Origin: Neisseriaceae bacterium
GTDB lineage: Bacteria; Pseudomonadota; Gammaproteobacteria; Burkholderiales; Neisseriaceae
Length of the DNA: 64,000 nt
Assembly (NCBI GenBank): GCA_017458185.1
Contig: JAFTFY010000007.1
Coordinates: 1-64,000, forward strand
Direction of reading: 5' to 3'
A program made the position numbers and the translations under genes. This document shows positions 52,683 through 63,593 of the stretch, piece by piece. Every line of letters starts with the position of its first letter. The first letter of the stretch is position 1. Below the pieces are notes generated by a model that saw only the letters and a program-made list of their open reading frames with translations, did not search any database and was not told where the DNA came from.

Positions 52683-54167
52683 ATGAGTCGTGAATTTTTA
52701 TTGTTGGCAGAAGCACTGGCTGGTGAAAAAAATGTCAGCGAAGATATTGTGTTTGACGCTTTGGAATTTGCGTTAGCAGGAGCAGTGCGTAAGCAACCTG
52801 GTAACGAACGCTTTGATGTGCGTGTGTCAATCGACCGTGAAACTGGGGAATACAAAGCATTTCGCCGTTGGGAAATTGTCTCTGCCGAAAATTATGTCGA
52901 TTCATACAAACAAAAAATTGATGAAGCGGTAGAAGAAGATTTAGGCATAAAAATGGCAGTGGGTGAATTTTATGAAGAAGAAATTGAAGCGGCTGAATTT
53001 GGTCGCATCAGTGCCCAAACTGCCAAACAGGTGATTTTGCAACGCATTCGTGATGCCGAACGCGAGCAAATTTTGAATGAATTTTTGCAACGCCAAGAAA
53101 GTTTGGTTACAGGCACGGTCAAACGCGTAGAAAAAAATGGTGTGATTGTGGAAATCGGCAAGTTAGATGCGATTATTCCCAACGAACATTTAATTCCACG
53201 CGAAAAATTCCGCACAGGCGACCGTATTCGTGCGTTCTGCCGTGAAATTCGTCAGCACAATAATCGTTCTACGGTGATTTTAAGCCGCACCGCCAAAGAG
53301 TTTTTGGTGAAACTGTTTGAAATGGAAGTGCCTGAAATTGAAGACGGTTTGTTAGAAATTAAAGCCGTTGCCCGCGACCCTGGTTTGCGTGCCAAAATTG
53401 CGGTGAAATCGGGCGACCCACGCATAGACCCGCAAGGCACTTGTATCGGTGTTAAGGGAAGTCGTGTGAAAGCGGTTACCGAAGAGTTGGCAGGCGAAAA
53501 TATTGATGTGGTGTTGTGGTCGCCTGAACCTGCTCAATTTATTATCAACGCTTTAAGCCCTGCGGCGGTTACACGAATTTTAATTGATGAAGACCGCCAT
53601 GCAGTTGATGTGGTGGTGGCAGAAGACCAGTTGGCGATGGCAATCGGTCGCGGCGGACAAAATGTGCGTTTGGCGGCGGAATTAACAGGCTGGAATTTGA
53701 ATATTTTAACCGTTGCCGAAGCCGAAGAACGCTACAACGCCGAAGACCGTGCTTTAACCAAAATGTTTATGGATAAATTAAACATTGAAGAAGCAACTGC
53801 TTTAATTTTGGTGCAAGAAGGTTTTGATTCTTTGGAAGGTGTGGCGTATGTGCCGTTGGAAGAAATGTTGGAAATTGACGGCATTGACGAACCCACTGCG
53901 GTGATTTTACGCACGCGTGCCAGAGACGCAATGTTGGCTCAATCGGTTGCCGATGAAGAAAAACTCAATAACGCCGATGAAAACTTAAAAGCCTTGTGCG
54001 GCGAAGACCGTCAAATGTTGTTGGATTTGCTGAATGCGGAAATTAACAATTTGGACGATTTAGCCGAATTATCTACCGATGAGTTGGTGGAAATTACAGG
54101 CGTGGATAACGATACCGCCGCCGATGTGATTATGCAGGCACGCACGCAATCGGGTTGGTTTGAATGA
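52683..54167 (+). CDS. nusA: Transcription termination/antitermination factor NusA
   Basis: Start ATG 52683 ([27 protein letters not shown]) has AAGGAG 11 bases upstream. 494 residues: N-terminal RNA-polymerase-binding domain, S1 domain ([25 protein letters not shown]), KH domains ([35 protein letters not shown]) and two acidic C-terminal repeats. It modulates pausing and termination. The longer open frame upstream runs through a DUS and is not used. Confidence 0.97.
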   Translation: MSREFLLLAEALAGEKNVSEDIVFDALEFALAGAVRKQPGNERFDVRVSIDRETGEYKAFRRWEIVSAENYVDSYKQKIDEAVEEDLGIKMAVGEFYEEEIEAAEFGRISAQTAKQVILQRIRDAEREQILNEFLQRQESLVTGTVKRVEKNGVIVEIGKLDAIIPNEHLIPREKFRTGDRIRAFCREIRQHNNRSTVILSRTAKEFLVKLFEMEVPEIEDGLLEIKAVARDPGLRAKIAVKSGDPRIDPQGTCIGVKGSRVKAVTEELAGENIDVVLWSPEPAQFIINALSPAAVTRILIDEDRHAVDVVVAEDQLAMAIGRGGQNVRLAAELTGWNLNILTVAEAEERYNAEDRALTKMFMDKLNIEEATALILVQEGFDSLEGVAYVPLEEMLEIDGIDEPTAVILRTRARDAMLAQSVADEEKLNNADENLKALCGEDRQMLLDLLNAEINNLDDLAELSTDELVEITGVDNDTAADVIMQARTQSGWFE

Positions 54168-54183
54168 TGTAGGGAGTGCGAAA

Positions 54184-56970
54184 ATGGCAGACAATAAAGA
54201 AGTCAGAACGCGAAATAAGGAAGAACACAGCACGGTGGCGGGTGTGGAAGTGGTTACTCGCCGCAAACGCCGTGTGATTGTGCCGCCGATTGATGAAACG
54301 CCTGCGGCTGTTGCTGCACCTGCGGCAGAAGTGATACCGCCTAAAACAGAAGAAAAACCTGCGGTTGTGTCTTCGCCTGAAAAAGTACAACCTGTATCAG
54401 AAGTAGTTGATAAAAAAGAAGAAAAAGGGCTGCCTGAAAAACCTGTGGCGGTAAAAAAAGAAGAAGTGCCAGCAGAAAAACAGGAAAAAGTAGAAAAGGT
54501 TGAAAAAGCCGAAAAACCCAAAGCGGAAAAAAGGCTGCCTGAAAAATCGTCTGAAAAATCGGCGGATAATAAAGCGGAAGACAAACCGAAAAAAGCCAAA
54601 AAACCTGCCAAAGAAAAATCGTCTGATGACAATAAGGCGAAAAAAGGCAAAGCGGCAAAACCTGCTGCCCCTGCCGCACCGCAACCGATTATCAGCGATG
54701 AAGAAATGGCACGCCGTGCGGAAGAAGAACGCCGTGCGGCGGCAATGCGTGAAGCACAGGCTGCCTTAATGCGTCAAAAACAAGAGCGAGAAGAACGCAA
54801 AGCCGCCGCTAAATTGCGTGCGGAAGAAGAAAAGAAAACCGCTCAACAGCAAAAAGAAGCGGCGTTAAGAAGTGCCAAGCCCACGGATAATAAAAAAGCG
54901 GAAGCCAAAGCCAAGAATAAAGATAAAGAAAAAAATAAAAATCAAGAAAAAGCCAAAGCGGTGGCTCAAAAACCTGTTCAGGCAGCCCCTGAAAATGATG
55001 ATAATCGCTCTCAAAGCCGTCCTGATAAAGGCAAACGCAAAGGCAATAACAATAACGATAGAGACGAACGAGATTCACGCCGCAATGCCAAAGGCAAAGG
55101 TCGCAATCAAGATATAGACTTGGATTCGGACAAATGGCGTGGTGCGAAAAAAGGCAAAAAATTGCCCAAAGTGGAAAATCAACACGGTTTCCAAGCACCG
55201 ACTGAACCTGTGGTGCATGAAGTGGTGGTGCCTGAAACCATTACGGTGGCTGAACTTGCACATAAAATGGCAGTCAAAGCCGTTGAAGTGATTAAAGCCT
55301 TGATGAAAATGGGTATGATGGTAACCATCAACCAAGTGTTAGACCAAGAAACCGCCTTAATTGTGGTGGAAGAAATGGGGCATATCGGCAAAGCCGCCGA
55401 AGCGGACGATCCAGAAGCATTTTTGGACGATGGCGGTGAATATGTGGAAGCCGAAAAACTGCCGCGTCCGCCTGTGGTAACGGTGATGGGGCATGTGGAT
55501 CACGGTAAAACTTCACTCTTGGACTACATTCGCCGCACCACTGTGGTGGCAGGTGAAGCGGGTGGCATTACGCAACATATCGGGGCGTATCATGTGCAAA
55601 CGCATAAAGGCGTGATTACATTCTTGGATACACCAGGACACGAGGCTTTCACGGCTATGCGTGCTCGCGGTGCTCAAGCCACTGATATTGTGATTTTGGT
55701 GGTGGCTGCCGATGACGGCGTGATGCCGCAAACGATTGAAGCGATTAACCACGCCAAAGCCGCAGGCGTGCCGATTGTGGTGGCAGTCAATAAAATCGAC
55801 AAAGAAGCGGCAAATCCAGAGAAAATCCGCCAAGAACTCACGCAATACGGCATTGTGCCTGACGAATGGGGCGGCGATGTGCAATGTATCAATATTTCAG
55901 CCAAAAAAGGTATGAATATAGACGCATTGTTAGACGCTGTCTTGTTGGAAGCCGAAGTTTTGGAATTAAAAGCCCCAGTGGAAGCCCCTGCCAAAGGCAT
56001 TATTGTCGAATCGCGTTTGGACAAAGGTCGTGGCGTGGTGGTTACGCTGTTAGTGCAATCAGGCACCCTGAAAAAAGGCGATATGCTGTTAGCAGGCACG
56101 GCGTTTGGTAAAGTGCGTGCGATGTTGGACGAAAACGGCAAAGAAATCAAAGAAGCAGGACCTTCCATTCCTGTGGAAATTTTAGGCTTATCCGATGTCC
56201 CCAACGCAGGCGAAGACGCCATCGTATTAGCGGACGAGAAAAAAGCACGCGAAATTGCCCTGTTCCGTCAAGGCAAATACCGCGATGTGCGTTTGGCGAA
56301 ACAACAAGCCGCCAAGTTGGAAAACTTATTCACCAATATGGAAAGTGGCGAAGTGCAATCCTTGCCGATTATCATCAAAGCCGATGTTCAAGGTTCATAC
56401 GAAGCACTTTCAGGCAGCCTGAATAAACTGTCGAACGAAGAAGTTAAAATCAACATTATTCACAGCGGCGTGGGTGGCATTACCGAGTCCGATGTCAATT
56501 TGGCATTAGCTAGTGAAGCGGTGATTGTGGGCTTTAATGTGCGTGCAGACGGCGGGGCAAGAAAACTCGCCGAAAACGAAGGCGTGAAAATTCGCTACTA
56601 CAACATTATTTACGATGTGATAGACGATGTGAAAGCCGCAATGAGCGGCATGCTGTCGCCCGAAGAAAAAGAACAAGTCTTGGGCTTGGCAGAAATCCGT
56701 CAAGTGATTTCCATATCCAAAGTCGGCAACATTGCAGGCTGTATGGTTACCGAAGGTATGGTTAAACGAGACGCCAAAGTGCGTGTGTTACGCAACAATG
56801 TGGTGATTTTCACAGGCGAATTAGACTCACTCAAACGCTTTAAAGACGATGTGAAAGAAGTCAAAAAAGGCTTTGAATGTGGCTTAATGGTGAAAAACTA
56901 CAACGATATTATCGAAGGCGACCAGTTAGAGTTCTTTGAAATTATCGAAGTCGAACGCAAGATTGATTAA
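54184..56970 (+). CDS. infB: Translation initiation factor IF-2, lacking the usual N-terminal subdomain
   Basis: Start ATG 54184 ([20 protein letters not shown]) follows nusA by 16 bases with AGGGAG; 928 residues. A long Lys/Glu/Ala-rich segment (to ~330), then a second IF2_N-like unit ([25 protein letters not shown]), the G domain with [17 protein letters not shown] and NKID, then domains II-IV. The start corresponds to the region after the first IF2_N domain of Neisseria IF2 (the STVDG...TRKRGR stretch), so that ~50-residue domain is missing. IF2 brings fMet-tRNA to the 30S subunit. Confidence 0.95.
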   Translation: MADNKEVRTRNKEEHSTVAGVEVVTRRKRRVIVPPIDETPAAVAAPAAEVIPPKTEEKPAVVSSPEKVQPVSEVVDKKEEKGLPEKPVAVKKEEVPAEKQEKVEKVEKAEKPKAEKRLPEKSSEKSADNKAEDKPKKAKKPAKEKSSDDNKAKKGKAAKPAAPAAPQPIISDEEMARRAEEERRAAAMREAQAALMRQKQEREERKAAAKLRAEEEKKTAQQQKEAALRSAKPTDNKKAEAKAKNKDKEKNKNQEKAKAVAQKPVQAAPENDDNRSQSRPDKGKRKGNNNNDRDERDSRRNAKGKGRNQDIDLDSDKWRGAKKGKKLPKVENQHGFQAPTEPVVHEVVVPETITVAELAHKMAVKAVEVIKALMKMGMMVTINQVLDQETALIVVEEMGHIGKAAEADDPEAFLDDGGEYVEAEKLPRPPVVTVMGHVDHGKTSLLDYIRRTTVVAGEAGGITQHIGAYHVQTHKGVITFLDTPGHEAFTAMRARGAQATDIVILVVAADDGVMPQTIEAINHAKAAGVPIVVAVNKIDKEAANPEKIRQELTQYGIVPDEWGGDVQCINISAKKGMNIDALLDAVLLEAEVLELKAPVEAPAKGIIVESRLDKGRGVVVTLLVQSGTLKKGDMLLAGTAFGKVRAMLDENGKEIKEAGPSIPVEILGLSDVPNAGEDAIVLADEKKAREIALFRQGKYRDVRLAKQQAAKLENLFTNMESGEVQSLPIIIKADVQGSYEALSGSLNKLSNEEVKINIIHSGVGGITESDVNLALASEAVIVGFNVRADGGARKLAENEGVKIRYYNIIYDVIDDVKAAMSGMLSPEEKEQVLGLAEIRQVISISKVGNIAGCMVTEGMVKRDAKVRVLRNNVVIFTGELDSLKRFKDDVKEVKKGFECGLMVKNYNDIIEGDQLEFFEIIEVERKID

Positions 56971-56988
56971 ATTATTGTGCGTGTAAAA

Positions 56989-57018
56989 AAACCGTCTGTT
57001 TTAATAGACGGTTTTTTA
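56989..57018 (+). terminator. Terminator of the rimP-nusA-infB operon
   Basis: ACCGTCT-N8-AGACGGT followed by TTTTTT; 20 bases after the infB stop. Confidence 0.9.
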
Positions 57019-57032
57019 TTTCAGGCAGCCCT

Positions 57033-57145
57033 TATCGTCATTGCGAGCCGTGCCGTAAGCACGGCGTGGCAATCTCCTAAAATTATTTTTAACAAGCATT
57101 AGCGAAGTTAAAAATAATTTTAGGGTAGCGTAAATCAATACAACG
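57033..57145. repeat. 113-bp composite REP/hairpin repeat, copy 2
   Basis: Identical to 49775-49887. The remaining gap to 57277 has a DUS, a palindrome CAATCATATATGATTG and a perfect hairpin GAATACAGGTTT-TGAC-AAACCTGTATTC (about 57213-57240) just upstream of the next gene, possibly an operator or mRNA leader hairpin. Confidence 0.9.
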
Positions 57146-57277
57146 ACAAAGCAAAAACACTTTCAGGCAGCCTGAAAGATATTTTCAAACAACGCTCAAT
57201 CATATATGATTGAATACAGGTTTTGACAAACCTGTATTCATCAACAACACTGCTCAACCGATAACAAGGAGTATCTT

Positions 57278-58792
57278 ATGTCTAACAAACGACAACAAAT
57301 TTTGGACTGGTTAGAACAAAATCGCCGTCCTGAAATTCGTATTCAATTCAAAAAGGCAGAACAGCCGCTTGCCATAGGAGCAAGTAAAATCGGCGGTTGT
57401 CCTGATGTGCCAGCGGATTTTGTGTGGCCACGCGTTCAAGGCGGCGGTTCGTATGGCTATAAAGATGCTCCTGCTAAATATCAACAAGAGCCGACTAATT
57501 ATCCGTCTCCCAAAGCCTTAATGGCGGAATATGAAAAATGCACGCCTGAATTTGTGTCGCAGTTTCATCTGCCGCCTGACGCAAGCGATGAAGAAGTGGC
57601 ACGGCTTGTGGCAATGGCTGAAAAGGAAATACCAAATTTATGCCAGCAATTTGAAATTACACTCAAAAAAATGCAAAGCCCTTCGCATAGGCAATTCGTT
57701 TATGAACATCACTTAAAAAATCTACCCCAAATGGCAGGGCTGATGAAAATGCAACACAAAATGATGTCGCTATTTTTGTCTGATGAGGCGTTGAAAAACT
57801 ATGAAAACGGTGTGATTGAAGACGATGACGATGACACAGATGACGGCAGTGTGCCATTTGATAGACCTTTGGCGTTTATGGCTCAATTTAATCTATCGGA
57901 AGTGGCTGATTTGGATAAGGAAAATCTTCTACCCAAGTCAGGACATTTGCTGTTTTTTTATGATTGTCAAGGTTTGGACGCTGGGGAAAATCAGGATTGT
58001 TTGAAAGTGTTTTATTTTCCGCCTGAAACTCCACTCACACAAATGCCCTTGCCTGATGATATGGATAAAGATAGTCGTATTCCAGAGTTGCAAGTTTCGT
58101 TTCAGGCAGGCTCAAATGTGCCGAGTAGTTATGGCGTTTGTCGGCATTTTCAGCATAAGAATTTTGGCGAAGTGTATGAAATATTAAACGATGAAGATAT
58201 TGCACGCTTGTGGGAAGAAGGACGGTACGGTTGTTCTGTTACTAAATTATTAGGTTATGCAGACCCTATCCAAGATGATATGGAAGAACAATGCGTCCTG
58301 CAAACATTAGGGTTAGACTGGGACGATTATAACAATAAGCCAGAAGTCAAAGCCCAAGTGGATAAGGAAAAAAATGACTGGATTTTGCTGTTTCAGTTAG
58401 ACGAAATTGACTGGGGAAATACAGACTGGCAAAACACGCCTGTGGATTTTTCGGGTTTATATGAAGTGGGCGATAAATTACCTATCGTAGGTCGTGCATT
58501 TAACAATTATATTGACGAATACAAAGCGGCATTAGAACAAAGCGGTATGCGGGTGATAGGCGAATCACAAAAAGAGAAAAAATCGTTTTTGTCGTCTTTA
58601 ATGGGCGGTTTATTTGGCGGTAAAGATGATACGCCTGATGATAAAGTTGAAGAAACTGTCGAAAACGAAGAAAATGACGAAATGACCTATCTGTGCTTTG
58701 GTGATGGCGGTTGTTTGTATGTCTTTATCCGCAAACAGGATTTAGCGGCAGGGCGTTTTGATAAAGTGTATTTTGAAGTGCAAAGTCATTAG
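57278..58792 (+). CDS. YwqG-like DUF1963 protein
   Basis: A 504-residue soluble acidic protein. The DUF1963 pattern is visible: SKIGGCPDVPADFVWPR near the start, then PLAFMAQFNLSEVADLDKE, GHLLFFYDCQG, HKLLGYADPIQDD-like, and the closing WILLFQLDE and LCFGDGGCLYVFIRKQDL. Function of the family is unknown. ACAAGGAG lies 8 bases upstream. An acidic run (EDDDDDTDDGS) sits near residue 185. Confidence 0.85.
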   Translation: MSNKRQQILDWLEQNRRPEIRIQFKKAEQPLAIGASKIGGCPDVPADFVWPRVQGGGSYGYKDAPAKYQQEPTNYPSPKALMAEYEKCTPEFVSQFHLPPDASDEEVARLVAMAEKEIPNLCQQFEITLKKMQSPSHRQFVYEHHLKNLPQMAGLMKMQHKMMSLFLSDEALKNYENGVIEDDDDDTDDGSVPFDRPLAFMAQFNLSEVADLDKENLLPKSGHLLFFYDCQGLDAGENQDCLKVFYFPPETPLTQMPLPDDMDKDSRIPELQVSFQAGSNVPSSYGVCRHFQHKNFGEVYEILNDEDIARLWEEGRYGCSVTKLLGYADPIQDDMEEQCVLQTLGLDWDDYNNKPEVKAQVDKEKNDWILLFQLDEIDWGNTDWQNTPVDFSGLYEVGDKLPIVGRAFNNYIDEYKAALEQSGMRVIGESQKEKKSFLSSLMGGLFGGKDDTPDDKVEETVENEENDEMTYLCFGDGGCLYVFIRKQDLAAGRFDKVYFEVQSH

Positions 58793-58810
58793 TTTTCAGG
58801 CAGCCTGAAA

Positions 58811-58840
58811 AAAAGCCGAGATTTTTCTCGGCTTGGTTTT
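58811..58840. terminator. Bidirectional terminator
   Basis: AAAGCCGAG-N6-CTCGGCTT with A-run on the left and T-run on the right, between convergent DUF1963 and mltD genes. Confidence 0.85.
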
Positions 58841-60459
58841 TATTTTTTTCGTTTCGTGCTTGTTTTTTTAGCGGCAACGGTTTTTTTATTGCTTGTTTTC
58901 ACCGTTTTGCCTGTTTTTTTGCTATTGGCATACGCTGTTTTCTGTACTTTGCCTTTTTTGCTTGAATACGAGGCTTTTTGCAAACCGCCTTTTTTGCGAT
59001 ACACATAATTAGACTTCACAGGCACTTTAATCACTTGACCTGCTTTCAGGTTGCCTGATTTTAATCTGTTAATGCGTTTTAATTCTGCTGTGCTTGTGCC
59101 AAAGCGTTTGGCAACGGCGGTTAAGGTTACGCCTTTTTTAATTTTAATGGTGCTGTATCGCACGCCTGTGCGTTTTTTGCTCGCACCTTCGGAAATAGCG
59201 TGAATATAGGCAGGTTCGCTCCAATATTCTTCATCGTTATACGATACAAACGACATATCGTCATTATCGTTATTCAAACGCACAATGCTGTCTGGCACGG
59301 GGTCGGCTTCATCGCGGCTCACCAATAAAATACTGCCGCGTGGCACGGTGTTACCACGCAAGTAGTTGATTTTTTTCAGTTCTTCAACTGACATACCGTG
59401 TTGTCGTGCAATATCTGCAACATTATTGTTTGCACTAACACGATAGGGTTTCCACGAGAGTAAATCGTCTGGATTGGCTTTTTTGAGATTAGCATAAAAG
59501 GTTTTAATGGCGGATTTGGGCAGCAGTAATTTGCGTCCGCTTTGTGGCACCCACACAGGCACACGGTAACCTGGATTGAGCGTGAAGACTTCTTCTTCGG
59601 AAATTTCCGCTAACTGGGCAATCGCTTTTAAGTCAATCGGTTGATTGATTTTAACCGCTTCAAAATAAGGCTCATTTTTGATTTTTTTCAACTGAACATC
59701 AAAGCGTTGCGGATGTTGCACCAAGTTACGCACGGCTAATAATTTCGGCACATATTCACGCGTTTCTTTGGGTAGTGTGGTTAAGTAATCAAACGAAGTG
59801 GGATTGCCGCGTCGTGCCGCTTTTTTCTGTGCATTCAGCACGCAACCCTCGCCACAATTATACGCCGCCAATGCCAAAGCCCAATCGCCAAACATATTGT
59901 GCAGATATTCTAAATATTCCAAAGCCGCATCGGTTGACGCGTAAATATCGTTGCGACCGTCATACCAATTATTTTGCGTCAAGCCATACTGTTTGCCTGT
60001 GCGGGGCATAAACTGCCATAAACCCATTGCTCCTGCGTGAGATTTGGCTTTAATCACAAACGCACTTTCAATAAAAGGCAACAGAGCAATTTCGGACGGC
60101 ATACCGCGTTTTTCGGTTTCCGTTAAAATGTGATGTAAATAAGGTGTGGCTCGCATAGTAATGCGACCAAAATATTCAGGGCGATTAGAATAATAATCTT
60201 CAAACTTGCGTACTGTATTAGGTGAAACGGTATCCATACGAAAACCCTTACGCATTTTTTCCCAAATATTCAAATGGTTATCTTTTAATGCAATATCAGA
60301 ATATGGGTCGTGTAAGGGAATTTGATTAAGACGAATAACATATTCTGACAGCGTATTAGCAGAGAACGATTCGTTATCAATATCGTCCGCCCAAGCGGTA
60401 AAAGGAGATAGGCACAATAATGCCAAAGCGGTTTTTAATGGGGATAATGTGAATTTCAT
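58840..60459 (-). CDS. mltD: Membrane-bound lytic murein transglycosylase D
   Basis: A 539-residue protein with a signal peptide (ALALLCLSPFTAWA; no lipobox Cys). It has an SLT domain with catalytic Glu in LLPFIESAF and the SHAGAMGLWQFMPRTGKQYGL and ALAAYNCGEG motifs, then two LysM units (YRVSANNNVADIARQHGMS and KKGVTLTAVAKRFGTS) and a basic Lys/Thr-rich tail. It cleaves glycan strands to 1,6-anhydro products. The LysM units bind peptidoglycan. Confidence 0.94.
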   Translation of the reverse strand: MKFTLSPLKTALALLCLSPFTAWADDIDNESFSANTLSEYVIRLNQIPLHDPYSDIALKDNHLNIWEKMRKGFRMDTVSPNTVRKFEDYYSNRPEYFGRITMRATPYLHHILTETEKRGMPSEIALLPFIESAFVIKAKSHAGAMGLWQFMPRTGKQYGLTQNNWYDGRNDIYASTDAALEYLEYLHNMFGDWALALAAYNCGEGCVLNAQKKAARRGNPTSFDYLTTLPKETREYVPKLLAVRNLVQHPQRFDVQLKKIKNEPYFEAVKINQPIDLKAIAQLAEISEEEVFTLNPGYRVPVWVPQSGRKLLLPKSAIKTFYANLKKANPDDLLSWKPYRVSANNNVADIARQHGMSVEELKKINYLRGNTVPRGSILLVSRDEADPVPDSIVRLNNDNDDMSFVSYNDEEYWSEPAYIHAISEGASKKRTGVRYSTIKIKKGVTLTAVAKRFGTSTAELKRINRLKSGNLKAGQVIKVPVKSNYVYRKKGGLQKASYSSKKGKVQKTAYANSKKTGKTVKTSNKKTVAAKKTSTKRKK

Positions 60460-60886
60460 TTTTTCTCTCTCTCGATTGTGTTTGCAAACCCTTTGATATT
60501 AAAATTTTCTATTGCTTCTGTCAAATAAAAAATGCTTATTCATTAGGTAATTGAAATAATTTTTTGCGATATATCAATTAGATGAATAAAGCATTTGCGT
60601 GCTGTGTGTGTTGTTTCTACACAAAACGCCGAGATACATTATTTATCCTATTGATATTTAATTATATTTTTTACGCAAATAGATGATTACAAAGCCTGCT
60701 TCCCTTGTCGTGTATTACATTGCTTTTTCGCTTCAATTTTCAGGCAGCCTGAATGATATTATTTTTTATATAAAATAATGACTTTTTGTGATGAGTGCAG
60801 TAATATTCACCCTTTTGGATTTTATTTCATTTTTTTAGGCAACCTAAATATTCAGGCAGCCTGAAAATATATAGGACACAAACATT
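60460..60886. other. Intergenic between divergent mltD and alaS
   Basis: 427 AT-rich bases with promoters for both directions expected. Three DUS or near-DUS lie in the alaS-proximal half. A weak hairpin TTATTTTTTATATAAAATAATGA is near 60770. I see no gene, RNA gene or T-box. Confidence 0.5.
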
Positions 60887-63514
60887 ATGAACACCGCAGA
60901 ACTTCGCCGTAAATTTTTGAAATTTTTTGAAAGCAAGGGGCATACGATTGTTGCGTCATCTTCGCTGGTGCCGCCGCAGGACGATAAAACCCTGCTTTTC
61001 ACGAATGCGGGTATGAACCAGTTTAAAGATGTGTTTTTGGGCTTTGACAAACGCCCATACACGCGAGCGACTTCGGCTCAAAAGTGCGTGCGAGCAGGCG
61101 GTAAGCATAATGATTTGGAAAATGTCGGCTACACCGCACGGCACCATACTTTCTTTGAAATGTTGGGCAATTTTTCTTTTGGCGATTATTTTAAGCGAGA
61201 CGCCATTCATTTTGCGTGGGAATTTCTCACTTCGCCCGAATGGTTAAATTTGCCCAAAGAAAAACTTTTGGCAACGGTTTATGCGGAAGATGAAGAAGCC
61301 TATTCGGTGTGGCGTAATGAAATAGGGCTGCCTGAAAACAAGGTTATTCGTATCGGCGACAATAAGGGTGCGAAATATGCGTCCGATAATTTTTGGCAAA
61401 TGGGCGATACAGGTCCGTGCGGCCCGTGTTCGGAAGTGTTTTACGACCACGGCGAAGAAATTTGGGGCGGCGTGCCAGGAAGTGCAGAAGAAGACGGCGA
61501 CCGTTTTATTGAAATTTGGAACTGCGTGTTTATGCAGTTTAATCGTGATGAAAACGGCGTGATGAATCCTTTGCCCAAGCCGTCTGTGGATACAGGTATG
61601 GGCTTGGAACGCATTGCAGCGGTCATGCAGGGCGTGCATAGCAATTATGAAATTGATTTAATGGATAATTTAATTCGTGCCGCCGCACGCGAAACTGGCG
61701 TGGCGTATTCGCAAGACACACCGTCCTTAAAAGTGATTGCCGACCATATTCGTGCGTGTGCGTTTTTGGTTGCGGACGGCGTTTTGCCGTCCAACGAAGG
61801 CAGGGGCTATGTTTTACGCCGTATTATCCGCCGTGCGGTGCGTCATGGCTATAAATTAGGGCAGAAAAACGCCTTTTTCCATAAACTTGTGCCTGATTTA
61901 GTGGCAGAAATGGGCGAAGCCTACCCAGAACTCAAACAAAAACAAGCGTTTGTGATGGATATTTTAAAAGAAGAAGAAAGCCGTTTTGCTACCACGCTTG
62001 AATTTGGTATGAAATTGTTGGAAGACGCTTTGAAAGACGGCAAACAAATGTTAGACGGTGAAACCGTGTTCAAACTGTATGACACTTTTGGTTTTCCGTA
62101 TGACTTGACCGCCGATATTGCACGAGAACGCCATATTCAAATGGACGAAGCAGGTTTTGAAGCCGAAATGGAAAAACAACGCCAAAGAGCGAGAGCAGCA
62201 CAAAATTTCAAAGCCAACATTCAAATTGACTACGCAGGACAAGACAGCGTTTTTACAGGCTACGAAAAACACGCAAATCAAGCCCAAGTTATTGCTTTAT
62301 ATAAAGAAAATGAACCAGTTGCCGAATTAAAAGCAGGTGATAGCGGCACGGTGATTTTAGACGCAACGCCGTTTTATGCCGAAAGCGGCGGTCAAGTAGG
62401 TGATAGCGGTTTGATTTTGAATGAACTGTTGCGTTTTGAAGTGAAAGATACGCAAAAAATCAAAGCCGCCGTTAATGGTCATATCGGCGTGGTGCTTTCA
62501 GGCAGCCTGAAAGTGGGCGACAGCGTTACCGCACAAATCGATAGCAATATCCGTTTAGCAAATCAACGCAATCACAGTGCCACACACCTAATGCACGCCG
62601 CATTGCGTCAAGTTTTAGGCACAACGGTTGAGCAAAAAGGTTCTTTGGTTACAGCCGAACGCACACGATTTGACTTTTCGCACAACAAGCCTGTTACGGC
62701 GGAAGAAATCGCCCAAGTCGAAGACATTGTTAATCAAGCGATTTTGGCAAATATCGAAGTCAAAGCGACTGTGATGAGTATGGAAGACGCCAAAAAAACA
62801 GGGGCGATGATGTTGTTTGGCGAAAAATACGGCGAACAGGTACGCGTGGTGCAAATGGGCGAAGTTTCTGCCGAATTGTGTGGCGGCACGCATATGGAAC
62901 GCACAGGCGGTATCGGCTTATTCAAAATTGTTTCTGAAAGCGGCATTGCCGCAGGCGTTCGCCGTGTGGAAGCGATTACAGGGGAAGCGGCACTGCAATT
63001 TGTGCGTTCGCAAAGCGAATTGTTAAACCAAATTCAAGCGGAAATCAAAGCCCAAACGCACAACGATATTCTGCCCAAAATTGAAAATAACAACAATAAA
63101 ATCAAACAATTAGAAAAAGCGTTACAAAACACCAAAGCCGAAATTGCCAAAGGGCGTGCCGCAGAATTGTTAGCAAATGCTACTAAAATCGGCGAATTGT
63201 CGTTAATTGTCGCTAATGTCGGTGAAATGCCAGCCAATGAATTACGCGATTTTGCGGTTGATTTAGCAGGCAGGGGCGACAAAATCGCCGTGCTATTAGC
63301 CAGTGTGAATGACGACAAAGCGTCTTTGGTTGCCGCTATTTCTAAACCCCTAACCGCCCAAATTAAAGCAGGCGACATGGTGAAAATGGTTGCCGAACAA
63401 ATCGGCGGCAAAGGCGGCGGCAAACCCGAACTCGCCCAAGCAGGCGGCACAAACCTTGCCGACTTACCCAAAGCACTGGCAAGCGTGGCAGAGTGGGTAA
63501 AAGCAAAAGTTTGA
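60887..63514 (+). CDS. alaS: Alanyl-tRNA synthetase
   Basis: An 875-residue class II synthetase: [18 protein letters not shown], motif 2 region [19 protein letters not shown], motif 3 region [11 protein letters not shown]. The editing domain has [12 protein letters not shown] and [10 protein letters not shown] (zinc-binding His/Cys), and a C-Ala domain ends [15 protein letters not shown]. It charges tRNA-Ala and removes mischarged Ser/Gly. A DUS is read as LSGSLKVGD. Confidence 0.98.
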   Translation: MNTAELRRKFLKFFESKGHTIVASSSLVPPQDDKTLLFTNAGMNQFKDVFLGFDKRPYTRATSAQKCVRAGGKHNDLENVGYTARHHTFFEMLGNFSFGDYFKRDAIHFAWEFLTSPEWLNLPKEKLLATVYAEDEEAYSVWRNEIGLPENKVIRIGDNKGAKYASDNFWQMGDTGPCGPCSEVFYDHGEEIWGGVPGSAEEDGDRFIEIWNCVFMQFNRDENGVMNPLPKPSVDTGMGLERIAAVMQGVHSNYEIDLMDNLIRAAARETGVAYSQDTPSLKVIADHIRACAFLVADGVLPSNEGRGYVLRRIIRRAVRHGYKLGQKNAFFHKLVPDLVAEMGEAYPELKQKQAFVMDILKEEESRFATTLEFGMKLLEDALKDGKQMLDGETVFKLYDTFGFPYDLTADIARERHIQMDEAGFEAEMEKQRQRARAAQNFKANIQIDYAGQDSVFTGYEKHANQAQVIALYKENEPVAELKAGDSGTVILDATPFYAESGGQVGDSGLILNELLRFEVKDTQKIKAAVNGHIGVVLSGSLKVGDSVTAQIDSNIRLANQRNHSATHLMHAALRQVLGTTVEQKGSLVTAERTRFDFSHNKPVTAEEIAQVEDIVNQAILANIEVKATVMSMEDAKKTGAMMLFGEKYGEQVRVVQMGEVSAELCGGTHMERTGGIGLFKIVSESGIAAGVRRVEAITGEAALQFVRSQSELLNQIQAEIKAQTHNDILPKIENNNNKIKQLEKALQNTKAEIAKGRAAELLANATKIGELSLIVANVGEMPANELRDFAVDLAGRGDKIAVLLASVNDDKASLVAAISKPLTAQIKAGDMVKMVAEQIGGKGGGKPELAQAGGTNLADLPKALASVAEWVKAKV

Positions 63515-63526
63515 TTTTGATTGAAT

Positions 63527-63556
63527 AAAAAGACGGCATAAAAGCCGTCTTTTTAT
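63527..63556. terminator. Terminator between alaS and aldolase
   Basis: AAAAGACGGC-N7-GCCGTCTTTTT; can serve both convergent genes. Confidence 0.88.
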
Positions 63557-63593
63557 TTTTCAGGCAGCCTGAAACTGATTGATTTCAAAACAA

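Noticed and set aside
54069..54650. 193-residue minus ORF rich in Ser/Phe opposite infB
   Set aside because: It is the antisense of the Lys/Glu-rich IF2 linker.
60460..60886. T-box or riboswitch upstream of alaS
   Set aside because: No T-box consensus or specifier structure is visible, and such leaders are not expected in Neisseriaceae.
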